From NCBI GenBank assembly GCA_039024635.1, contig JBCCQA010000011.1:1-64000 (forward strand): a DNA stretch of 64,000 nucleotides, read 5' to 3'. Of the stretch, positions 33,155-43,445 are shown one piece after another. The translations under genes and the position numbers were made by a program. Numbering within the stretch: position 1 is the first letter of the stretch; every line of letters starts with the position of its first letter. This stretch comes from Kuafuiihalomonas sp039024635 (GTDB lineage: Bacteria > Myxococcota > Kuafuiibacteriia > Kuafuiibacteriales > Kuafuiibacteriaceae). The notes below the pieces were generated by a model. It worked only from the letters and a program-made list of their open reading frames with translations, was not told the origin of the DNA and ran no database searches.

Positions 33155-34606
33155 TCAGAGGCGAAAGAGGACGTACATGATTCCGCTGCCTTGGACGCTC
33201 CGGGCGTCCATTCGAAGCGCAGATTCGAAGTCGGTCAGCGGATCCCCGGTCGGCGTACGGTCCTCCTGACCGGTGAGCCGGAGCAAGTCGAGACGCGCTT
33301 CGCTGATGAGCTCCACACTTGCCTTCCCGGCGTCTCCAACGATTCGAAGCCCCACCACGGGGGCTCCTCCTATACCCCAGCGCTGCACCTGCACGTCGGC
33401 GTCGCCAACCTCAAGACCTGCAGAGGTCCACGTGAAGACGGCCTCGCCGCCCACGAAGGGGCGGAAAGGGCCGAAGCGAGCGACGGTGACGCGGAGACCT
33501 GTGGCCACCCTGACCGCATTCGAGCTCGTTTGAGACCCAGGCAGACCGAGGCTTTGGGCCAGCGGTCCGACGTCGCTGCGGGGCGCGCCGAACTGAACGC
33601 TGTTCTGAAAGTGGATGAAGTCGAACAGCGTCGTTCCAAGCTGAATGGGATAGCCGAAAGCCCAGCCTTCCTCAGGCCCGCCCGTGGGAGAGTCGTCCAA
33701 CGGCGCTCCAAAGGCTAGGCCTAGGAAGCCGACGTCGAAGGTCAGGGCCCGTCTTCGATTGGGGCGTAGATCCGGGCCGAGACGAGGCGGAGGGTCAAAG
33801 CGCAGCTCGGTCGGGCGGTGAAGGACATGAACCTTGAGGGCCGACTGCAGCTCGGGTCGCTCGGCCAGTTCTTCGACGTGAGGTGTCCACGGAGAAGAGG
33901 GCTGGACCGAGGGGTTTGGGGCCGCCTTGCGCTTTCCGAAGAAACTCGAGCGCTGCTCCCGCGGGTCCCAGACGGCTCCGAAACTCAGGAAGAGGGGGGC
34001 GAGGGCCAAGCGGGTCCGGTCTTCGACTGCCGCATCCAGCCATGCCTCCTGGATGGTGTCGGCCAGCATGCTGACGAAGCCGAGGGCCTTCCCGTCCTTT
34101 CCCACCACGAGGCCGGCGGTGGGCGGTCGTTCACGGTCGTTGCTCAGCCGATACAAGAGGTCATCGCGAAGACGCGCACTCCCCGTCAGCTCGAAGGTCT
34201 CCTCCCGCAGGAAAAGGCCGCTCATAGGGTCTGTATCGCCCCTGGCGACGAGCACGAGGCTCATGGGCGGTCGTTCGTCGCTCCCTGGTCTGAAGGTGCA
34301 CACAGACCAGGCCGGTGGTGACTGCTTGCGCACATGGCCCGAGCTACAGGCGACGGCCCATGCCGTGTCTTGGCTCTCCTCTTCCACGATCCGGAAGCCG
34401 ATCCATTGGGTTCTTCCGCTCTGGCGCAGGTAGTGCCAGTCCTCCATCCGCAGCCCGTCGAGCCGCCCTCCCGACTGCCACCAAAAGGTGTAGTCGAGTG
34501 GGACCCGAGCGGCCCCGGTCAGGTCCTCCGGCATGGCTGGTCGGGCTAGCGCGCAGGCCTGAAGCTCGGCCGCAAAGAGAAGCAAGCTGAACAGCCGCCC
34601 GCCCAC
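33155..34606 (-). CDS. Secreted protein with outer-membrane-like C-terminus
   Basis: Protein of 483 residues. A signal sequence (LFSLLLFAAELQAC) has a possible lipidation Cys. The middle shows no family I recognise. The second half alternates short strand-like segments (TFDVGFLGLAFGAPL, VATGLRVTVARFGPFRPFVGGEAVFTW) and ends YVLFRL with an aromatic-containing final strand, as in outer-membrane barrels. The GTG at 34606 is preceded immediately by AAGGAG, an unusually short spacing. It is divergent from another predicted barrel protein at 34713. Confidence 0.65.
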   Translation of the reverse strand: MGGRLFSLLLFAAELQACALARPAMPEDLTGAARVPLDYTFWWQSGGRLDGLRMEDWHYLRQSGRTQWIGFRIVEEESQDTAWAVACSSGHVRKQSPPAWSVCTFRPGSDERPPMSLVLVARGDTDPMSGLFLREETFELTGSARLRDDLLYRLSNDRERPPTAGLVVGKDGKALGFVSMLADTIQEAWLDAAVEDRTRLALAPLFLSFGAVWDPREQRSSFFGKRKAAPNPSVQPSSPWTPHVEELAERPELQSALKVHVLHRPTELRFDPPPRLGPDLRPNRRRALTFDVGFLGLAFGAPLDDSPTGGPEEGWAFGYPIQLGTTLFDFIHFQNSVQFGAPRSDVGPLAQSLGLPGSQTSSNAVRVATGLRVTVARFGPFRPFVGGEAVFTWTSAGLEVGDADVQVQRWGIGGAPVVGLRIVGDAGKASVELISEARLDLLRLTGQEDRTPTGDPLTDFESALRMDARSVQGSGIMYVLFRL

Positions 34607-34712
34607 TCCTTGGCCGCTATCGGTATAGAGCACTGAGGGCAATGATGTGGTCGCGGCCACACTCGGGTACGCCGCAAAGGAAGACACGTAGTGGGCCCGG
34701 TCCCCCTGGACA

Positions 34713-35366
34713 GTGCTTTGCTGCCCGGCCCATCCTTCCGATGTGCTCTTGGGCGCGTGCCTCTTGATACTGGGCGCTCAGCCCGTCCACGTCGTCGAGG
34801 GCGAGCGTTTTCTTGGTCCCATCGGAAGCTCCACCGTGTCCGAGCAGCTGGAGCTTCCTCCTCGATTCTCCCGCACCTGGGCCATCGACGTCCAAGGAGG
34901 CTATGCGCTCGTTGGTCTGGGCAGAGGGGCCCAACGTGAGGGCATCATGGGTGCCTTCTTCGGCCTTCGCTTGGAGCGACAGCTGAGTCGATTCATCGAG
35001 CTTTGGATGGGTCCGGGCTTGCTCATGGGTGAGGCCTTCGTGGCCTCGGGCGAGCCGGGCGAAACTCGGCCCCCATCGGCGAGCTACTTCGGCTCGGTGA
35101 GTATGGATCTCGGGGCCGACTTTCGAATTCCCATGACGGAGAGGCTGGGCCTCTTTCTGTCGGGTGGCCCCCATCTGCGCTGGGCCTTCACCCTGGCCAA
35201 CGAGGGCATCGGCGTTGGCTTCCAAGCTGCCACCGGGCTGGAGTTTGGACAGCCGGGTGGTATCCGTTGGGCGGGTTTCGTCGAAGGACGCCATTCGGAG
35301 CTCGGAGACATCGACCCAACGTCGCTGGGCTTCGGGGTGTCTCTCGATTTTCCGCTGCTCCACTGA
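34713..35366 (+). CDS. Predicted outer-membrane beta-barrel protein
   Basis: Protein of up to 217 residues. The signal peptide VLLGACLLILGAQP may start at the GTG at 34743; the GTG at 34713 adds ten residues. The mature part has Gly- and aromatic-rich strands (WAIDVQGGYALVGLGRG, FGSVSMDLGADFRI, LGLFLSGGPHLRWAF) separated by short turns and ends GFGVSLDFPLLH, a barrel-like final strand. Eight to ten strands would fit the length. Function is unknown. Confidence 0.6.
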   Translation: MLCCPAHPSDVLLGACLLILGAQPVHVVEGERFLGPIGSSTVSEQLELPPRFSRTWAIDVQGGYALVGLGRGAQREGIMGAFFGLRLERQLSRFIELWMGPGLLMGEAFVASGEPGETRPPSASYFGSVSMDLGADFRIPMTERLGLFLSGGPHLRWAFTLANEGIGVGFQAATGLEFGQPGGIRWAGFVEGRHSELGDIDPTSLGFGVSLDFPLLH

Positions 35367-35392
35367 CCTGCAAAGGGTGCCAGGGACCCACG

Positions 35393-35421
35393 TTGACATG
35401 TCCCGTTTGGTGAACAAGTGT
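35393..35421 (+). promoter_or_regulatory. dinB promoter
   Basis: A perfect -35 TTGACA (35393-35398) and a poor -10 AAGTGT (35416-35421) at 17 bases. Transcription would begin at about 35428, at the ATG at 35427, so the mRNA would be leaderless. Confidence 0.55.
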
Positions 35422-35426
35422 TCAGC
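35410..35426 (+). promoter_or_regulatory. LexA (SOS) box at dinB
   Basis: The 17 bases GTGAACAAGTGTTCAGC match 15 of 17 positions of the Myxococcus-type LexA motif as I recall it (CTRHAMRYBYGTTCAGS). They also contain the palindrome GAACAAGTGTTC (35412-35423) of the Gram-positive GAAC-N4-GTTC form. It covers the -10 element and ends at the start codon. Confidence 0.75.
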
Positions 35427-36650
35427 ATGCCTGGTCCATCCCGGATCGTATGCCTCGACCTCGACACCTTCTTCGTGTCGGTGGAGCGCGTCTTGAACCC
35501 CAGCCTCGCTGGGAAGCCGGTCATCGTGGGGGGGCGTCGTGGTGGACCCGGAGTGGTGACGGCCTGCAGCTACGAGGTGAGGGGGCTGGGCGTTCGTTCG
35601 GGCATGTCGCTTCGGGACGCCAGCCGCTTGGCCCCCGACGCTACCTATCTTCGGGGTCGAGGCGGGACCTACGGCGAATGGTCGGCTCGGGTGTGTGCGA
35701 TGGCTGAAGACGTCGCCCCGGTCGTCAACATGGCGAGCATCGACGAGATGTACATGGACCTTCGGGGCTGTGAGCAGCTCTACGCCCGACCCGAAGACGC
35801 TGACGGCGACGCCACGATCTTGCGGACCGTTCGCGAGCTGACGGCTCGCATCGCCTCCGAGCTGGGCCTGCCGGCCAGCGCCGGCATCGCCAGTTCACGC
35901 TCGATGGCCAAGGTCGTCTGTGGGGTCGCGAAGCCGGCTGGCGTCCGGCTCGTTGCGGAGGGTTCCGAGGCGGCGTTCTTGGCGCCTTTGCCTGTTCGCA
36001 AGCTACCTGGCATTGGCCCCGTAGCCGAATCCAAGCTCGCAGAGCTTCGGTTGCGAACCCTGGGCGAGGTGGCCGCTGCCCCGGTCGAGGTGCTTCGGGG
36101 GGCTCTCGGCGCCTGGGCCGAGAGCGTGCAGAGCCGGGCACGAGGCCTCGGTTCGAGCCACCTCGGCCGGGATCGCCCCGCCTTCTCGGAGCACGACCCA
36201 GAAGGCGAGATCGTGGGCAGCTTGTCGAACGAGCGGACCTTCTTCGAGGGGCTGGGCGATCCGGCCAAGGTCGACGCCGTCTTGGTCGGCTTGTGCGAGC
36301 GGGTGTGCTGGCGGCTGAGGCGCCGGCGCATCAAGACCCGCCGGCTTTCGCTCAAGATCAGGCATCGAGACTTCAAGACCCAACACCGAAGCCGCGTCTT
36401 GCCCCCAACCGACTCGGAGCGGGAAGTCATTCCTGCTGCTCGGTCCCTCTTGCTTGCCCATCGGGATCCGCGCCAACGACTGCGGCTGCTCGGCGTGGCT
36501 CTTTCCAAGCTCTGCTTCGATGACCAGCTTGCCCTCTTCGAAGAGGACGCCCGCGTCCACGCCAGCGTCGATGCCATCCGTGACCGCTTCGGATTCGAAG
36601 CGGTCCGACGGGCAGCGGTGATAGGCGGCTCTCGGCGAGGTGAGGGTTGA
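35427..36650 (+). CDS. dinB: DNA polymerase IV (Y-family translesion polymerase)
   Basis: Error-prone polymerase that copies damaged DNA. The protein has 407 residues from the ATG at 35427. The palm motifs DLDTFFVSVER and SIDEMYMDL give the catalytic carboxylates. The helix-hairpin-helix segment RKLPGIGPVAESKLAELRL follows, and the little-finger domain ends near 360. The C-terminus reads CFDDQLALFEED, resembling the QLxLF-type clamp-binding peptide that tethers Pol IV to the beta clamp. A GTG at 35418 is the alternative start but lies in the LexA box. Transcribed alone. Confidence 0.95.
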   Translation: MPGPSRIVCLDLDTFFVSVERVLNPSLAGKPVIVGGRRGGPGVVTACSYEVRGLGVRSGMSLRDASRLAPDATYLRGRGGTYGEWSARVCAMAEDVAPVVNMASIDEMYMDLRGCEQLYARPEDADGDATILRTVRELTARIASELGLPASAGIASSRSMAKVVCGVAKPAGVRLVAEGSEAAFLAPLPVRKLPGIGPVAESKLAELRLRTLGEVAAAPVEVLRGALGAWAESVQSRARGLGSSHLGRDRPAFSEHDPEGEIVGSLSNERTFFEGLGDPAKVDAVLVGLCERVCWRLRRRRIKTRRLSLKIRHRDFKTQHRSRVLPPTDSEREVIPAARSLLLAHRDPRQRLRLLGVALSKLCFDDQLALFEEDARVHASVDAIRDRFGFEAVRRAAVIGGSRRGEG

Positions 36651-36662
36651 GCGACGAGCGGC

Positions 36663-39512
<2,850 letters not shown>

Positions 39513-39591
39513 GGCCTCGACGGCTACCCGAGGCGAGCCGGTGAAACAACGTTGTCTTGACCTCCGCTCCGAGGGCCTCTAGCCCGTCTCC

Positions 39592-40968
39592 ATGCGGGCC
39601 AAACTGGTCGCTCGGGCCACCAAGGCGACGACCCCCATCATCTCTCTCACGAAGGCTCAGCTCGACGACTGGAAGGCGGGCGCCGAAGGCGCCCACGTCG
39701 CCTGGGTCGAGCGGAGTCGTTTCAGCGGCCGCTCTGGAGAGCTCTGCCTTCTTCCCACGTCCGAGGGCGGCCTCCATGCCGTTCTTCTTGGGCTCGGTGA
39801 GGCTTTCGAGCCATGGCCCTTTGCCTCCCTCCAGAAGGGACTCCCCAAGGGACGCTACGCCATTTCGACCGAGCTTCGACCCGAAGAGGCCTCGGAAGCC
39901 GCGCTGGGCTTCGGTCTGGGAGCTTACGTCTTCGATCGCTACAAGAAGGCCAAGCCCCCGGAGGTCGAGTTGGTCTGGCCTTCGGGCGCGGACCGAAGCT
40001 GGGTCGAACGGCTGGTCGACGCCATCTGTCTGGCGCGGGACCTCGTCAATACCCCGGCCCAGGACCTAGGTCCGATCGAGCTTGCCGCCGCCGTGCAGCG
40101 TGAAGGGAAGGCCGCCGGGGCCAAGGTTTCGGTGATCGAAGGGGCCCAGCTGCTTCGAAAGAACTATCCAAGCGTCCACGCCGTCGGTCGGGCAGCTGCG
40201 CAGGCGCCGCGCCTTGTCGACTTGCGCTGGGGCAAGCCGGCTCATCCCAAGCTCACAATCGTGGGCAAGGGCGTCTGCTTCGACAGCGGGGGCCTCGACA
40301 TCAAGCCTGCGGGCGGCATGCTGATGATGAAGAAGGACATGGGCGGGGCGGCCATCGCGCTCGGCCTCGCCAAGGCCGTCATGGACGCCAAGCTTCCGGT
40401 TCGGCTGCGGCTTCTCATCCCCGCCGTCGAGAACGCCATCTCCGGAAACGCCTTCCACCCGATGGACATTCTCTCCACGCGCAAAGGGACCACAGTCGAG
40501 GTCGGGAACACCGACGCCGAAGGGCGACTGATCCTCAGTGACGCCCTCTTCGAGGGGGCGACCGAGAAACCGGAGCTGATGATCGACTTTGCCACGCTGA
40601 CCGGCGCCGCCCGTGTCGCCCTGGGCACGGAGGTCCCGGTCATGTTCAGCAACCGGGACGACGTGGCGGAAGAGCTGCTTTCCGCATCGAGTCGAGCCAA
40701 GGAGCCCATCTGGCGCCTACCCCTCCACCAGCCCTATCGACGCTTTCTCGACTCCCCCAACGCCGACATCTCCAACACCGGCAGTTCTCGTTTTGGAGGC
40801 GCGATAACCGCCGCTCTGTTCTTGGAACACTTCGTCGAGGAGGTGCCTTGGGTGCACTTCGACGTCATGGCCTACAACTTGGACAACCAGCCCGGCCGCC
40901 CCTCGGGCGGCGAAGCCATGGCCCTCAGAGCGGTCTACGGCTACTTGAGCCAGCGCTTCGGAGCCTGA
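39592..40968 (+). CDS. Leucyl aminopeptidase family M17
   Basis: Cytosolic metalloaminopeptidase that removes N-terminal residues from peptides, 458 residues. The C-terminal catalytic domain has the di-metal site: GKGVCFDSGGLDIK, KKDMGGAA and the signature NTDAEGRLILSDAL. The N-terminal half is more divergent, as usual. ATG at 39592. It is separated from valS by 79 bases, where a divergent promoter should lie, and its stop is four bases from the convergent EEP gene. Confidence 0.93.
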   Translation: MRAKLVARATKATTPIISLTKAQLDDWKAGAEGAHVAWVERSRFSGRSGELCLLPTSEGGLHAVLLGLGEAFEPWPFASLQKGLPKGRYAISTELRPEEASEAALGFGLGAYVFDRYKKAKPPEVELVWPSGADRSWVERLVDAICLARDLVNTPAQDLGPIELAAAVQREGKAAGAKVSVIEGAQLLRKNYPSVHAVGRAAAQAPRLVDLRWGKPAHPKLTIVGKGVCFDSGGLDIKPAGGMLMMKKDMGGAAIALGLAKAVMDAKLPVRLRLLIPAVENAISGNAFHPMDILSTRKGTTVEVGNTDAEGRLILSDALFEGATEKPELMIDFATLTGAARVALGTEVPVMFSNRDDVAEELLSASSRAKEPIWRLPLHQPYRRFLDSPNADISNTGSSRFGGAITAALFLEHFVEEVPWVHFDVMAYNLDNQPGRPSGGEAMALRAVYGYLSQRFGA

Positions 40969-40972
40969 GCAC

Positions 40973-42004
40973 TCACTGGGCGGGGGCGATGCGAACCACG
41001 AGGGGAAGGTGGTCGCTGAGCGAACCTGCCTCCCGGGCGACCTCCGCCGAAACGACTCGGAACTCGGGACTAAGGAAGAGGTGGTCCAGTTTTCGGTTCG
41101 GTGACTCGGCAGGGAAAGTGAAGGAGGCCTCTTCCGGCCCCGCGGAAGAGGTCTGGGTGAAAGCATCGCTCAGCTTCGCCGTCGCCCGAAGAAGGGCCAC
41201 CGTGTCGTCCTCACTGAAGTCGGTCTCGGGCTCGTCAGGAAAGTCGGCGCGCTGGGCTGCTTCGGGAGGAACGCTGTTCAGATCGCCGCCCACCAGCACC
41301 AGGTTCTCAGGCCCATCTCCGATGATGGTGGACAGGGCGCGAGCCTGGGCCTTGCGGTTGTCGAGATCAAAGGCCTCCAGGTGGGTGTTGTAGACCCGAA
41401 AGGGCGCGCCGAGCACGCGCAGCTTGGTCGCCTGCACGTAGCGAAAAAGGTAGAAGAGGTTATACCAAAACGGATTCCCCTCGGGCTTTTCCAGCAGGCT
41501 GACCTCGTTCAGTTCGATGGGGAAGCGGCTCAGCACGGCGCCCCCCGAGCGCATCCGGCCGAAGTGGTCCCGGGGAGGCCAGTACGGGAAGGGTACCCAG
41601 TTCGCCACCCAGCTGACGGCGGGCGCCACGTAGCGCAAGCCGGCCGCTCGAGCCAGCCGTTCGGCCTGGTCGACGTGATGACTCCGAGTGGCGCCGAAGT
41701 CGACTTCCTGGAGGAGGACGATGTCGGCATCCTTCTCCGCGAGGAGAGCGCCCATCCGTTCCAGGCTGGTCTCGAAGTGGGCGGCGTCCTTTCGACGGCC
41801 GCTTCCTTCGCTTCCCGGGCCGTAGCCCCAGGCCACGTTCCACACCACGACCGTGATTGTGGACGAGGCCACGACCGGTCGACTGTTGCCCAGGTCGAGG
41901 ATCGGGGCCTCGAAGCGGTGCGGGCTCTGAACCCCGCCCGCCATCCAGACCACGCCGGCCACCAGGCTCAGCAGCAGAAGGAGCATCCCCAAGAGCAAAC
42001 GCAC
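40973..42004 (-). CDS. Membrane-anchored endonuclease/exonuclease/phosphatase-family protein
   Basis: Protein of 343 residues with an N-terminal hydrophobic segment (LLLGMLLLLLSLVAGVVWMAGG) acting as anchor or signal. The EEP fold follows: VVVWNVAW (Asn), IVLLQEVDFG (catalytic Glu), VGGDLNS (Asp-x-Asn) and the final SDHLPLVVRI (Asp-His). Substrates could be nucleic acid or phospho-lipid; not decidable. GTG at 42004, three bases after the HIT gene. Last gene of a four-gene operon; its stop is next to pepA. Confidence 0.83.
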   Translation of the reverse strand: MRLLLGMLLLLLSLVAGVVWMAGGVQSPHRFEAPILDLGNSRPVVASSTITVVVWNVAWGYGPGSEGSGRRKDAAHFETSLERMGALLAEKDADIVLLQEVDFGATRSHHVDQAERLARAAGLRYVAPAVSWVANWVPFPYWPPRDHFGRMRSGGAVLSRFPIELNEVSLLEKPEGNPFWYNLFYLFRYVQATKLRVLGAPFRVYNTHLEAFDLDNRKAQARALSTIIGDGPENLVLVGGDLNSVPPEAAQRADFPDEPETDFSEDDTVALLRATAKLSDAFTQTSSAGPEEASFTFPAESPNRKLDHLFLSPEFRVVSAEVAREAGSLSDHLPLVVRIAPAQ

Positions 42005-42007
42005 GAT

Positions 42008-42343
42008 TCAGCCCGGCGGCCAGGCCAAGGCCCGTCCTCCCAAGACGTGCAGGTGGATGTGAAAGACGCTCTGGCCGCCGTCCTGTCCATTGTTCAGGAC
42101 CAGCCGATAGCCTCCATCGAGCCCTTCCCGACGGGCTACCTCGGTCGCGACCCACATCATGTGGCCGAGAAGGGCCTCGTCGTCTGGCTCCACGTGTTCG
42201 ATTCGCTCGATGGGCTTCTTGGGAATGACCAACACGTGAACGGGGGCGGCCGGGTTGATGTCCCGAAACGCGAGCACAGTGTCGTCTTCGAACACGATGT
42301 CGGCGGGAATCTCCCGGTCGATGATCTTCTGGAAGATCGTCAT
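42008..42343 (-). CDS. HIT-family nucleotide-binding protein
   Basis: Histidine-triad protein of 111 residues, a nucleotidyl hydrolase of the HINT/PKCI type acting on purine phosphoramidates. The N-terminus has IFQKIIDREIPADIVFEDD, and the triad is HIHLH at residues 95-99. ATG at 42343 with GGGAG upstream; an ATG at 42361 would add six residues. It lies 31 bases after the kinase gene and three before the EEP gene. Confidence 0.93.
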   Translation of the reverse strand: MTIFQKIIDREIPADIVFEDDTVLAFRDINPAAPVHVLVIPKKPIERIEHVEPDDEALLGHMMWVATEVARREGLDGGYRLVLNNGQDGGQSVFHIHLHVLGGRALAWPPG

Positions 42344-42374
42344 GGCTCCCGTTGACACCATGCGCGGCTCCTCA

Positions 42375-43445
42375 TCAAGGCCCGGAAGCCTTCCCATGGA
42401 ACGTCCGCTCACAAGCCTCCTGGGCGGGCGCGGCTGAGCTGCGCACGCTGAGCGCGAAGGCGAGCTGAGAGCGAGCCCGGGCCAGATGGTGGGCCGAGGC
42501 GTCGGGAAAGCGACGCGCGTCCCAGCCAAAGTAGCGGCACTCGAAGGCGTCCCGGCAGAAACGGGCGGCGAGCTCGATCGAGATGGTCTCCACGGCCAGG
42601 ACGAGCTGCTTCGAGGCTTCCTCGGGCCACAGGCAGCCCGCGGCGTAGCCACGACAGCCCGCTTCGAAGACCGGGCGCTCGAACTGACCCTCCGTGTCCT
42701 CCCCCGCCGGCTGGCACCAGGAGCGAAAGGCGTCTCCCAACTCCAAGGCCAGGGCCATTGGGCCCACGGTGTCCAAGTCGATCCACGCCGCCCAGCGATC
42801 TCGATGCTCTTCGAAGACCAGGTTGGCCAACTTGGGGTCCCCGTGGACCACCCGCTCGGGTCCAAGCTCGAGCCTGGGCGTGGCCCGCCAGAATTCCAAG
42901 ATCGCTTCGGCGACCGGGACGATCTCTTCCCGTCTCGGTGCATCCTGCCCCTGAGCGACGGCCGCCTCCAGACCGGCCAAGTGGGCGGGGCTGTCGTGGA
43001 CGCCTAGCCGTCGGGCTTCGAAAGGACGGGCATAGTCGGCCATCCCGCGGTGAAAGGCGGCCAAAGCCCGCCCGGCCTCCTCGGCCTGCCAGGAAGCCTC
43101 CACCCGTTTGAAGACCCGTCCCGGCACCCAGGTGGACAGGCGCCAGGTCTGGCCCTCGACTTCGGCCGATGCGCCACCCTCCCGACTTTCGACGACTTGG
43201 GGACTGTTCAAGCCTTTGGCCTTCAAGTGTTTCGTGACCTGCTGGATGTCTCGGCAGACCCGGGGGTCGAAGATCTCCGAAACCCGCTGAAGCACGAAAC
43301 GGTCGCCGTCGATCGTCTGTACTAGATGACTTTCGTTGATGTTTCCTTGGGGAAGGAGCGCCCAGCCCACGGCCTCGATCGACCAATGGCTCAGGGCCTG
43401 CACCGCGGCGGGATGGGTCGCCTGGGCCTCCTCGGGCCGGCGCAT
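42375..43445 (-). CDS. APH-fold phosphotransferase
   Basis: Small-molecule kinase of 356 residues with the aminoglycoside-phosphotransferase fold. The catalytic loop is VVHGDPKLANLVF and the metal-binding segment IDLDTVGP. The N-terminal ATP-binding region has GNINESHLVQ and RFVLQRVSEIFD, reminiscent of N-acetylhexosamine 1-kinase and choline/homoserine-kinase-like proteins rather than resistance enzymes. Substrate unknown. Its ATG at 43445 overlaps the TGA of the dipeptidyl-peptidase gene by one base (TGATG). Confidence 0.82.
   Translation of the reverse strand: MRRPEEAQATHPAAVQALSHWSIEAVGWALLPQGNINESHLVQTIDGDRFVLQRVSEIFDPRVCRDIQQVTKHLKAKGLNSPQVVESREGGASAEVEGQTWRLSTWVPGRVFKRVEASWQAEEAGRALAAFHRGMADYARPFEARRLGVHDSPAHLAGLEAAVAQGQDAPRREEIVPVAEAILEFWRATPRLELGPERVVHGDPKLANLVFEEHRDRWAAWIDLDTVGPMALALELGDAFRSWCQPAGEDTEGQFERPVFEAGCRGYAAGCLWPEEASKQLVLAVETISIELAARFCRDAFECRYFGWDARRFPDASAHHLARARSQLAFALSVRSSAAPAQEACERTFHGKASGP

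Noticed and set aside
35418..35420. GTG at 35418 as dinB start
   Set aside because: It lies inside the LexA box upstream of the predicted transcription start; the ATG at 35427 fits both the family N-terminus and the promoter geometry.
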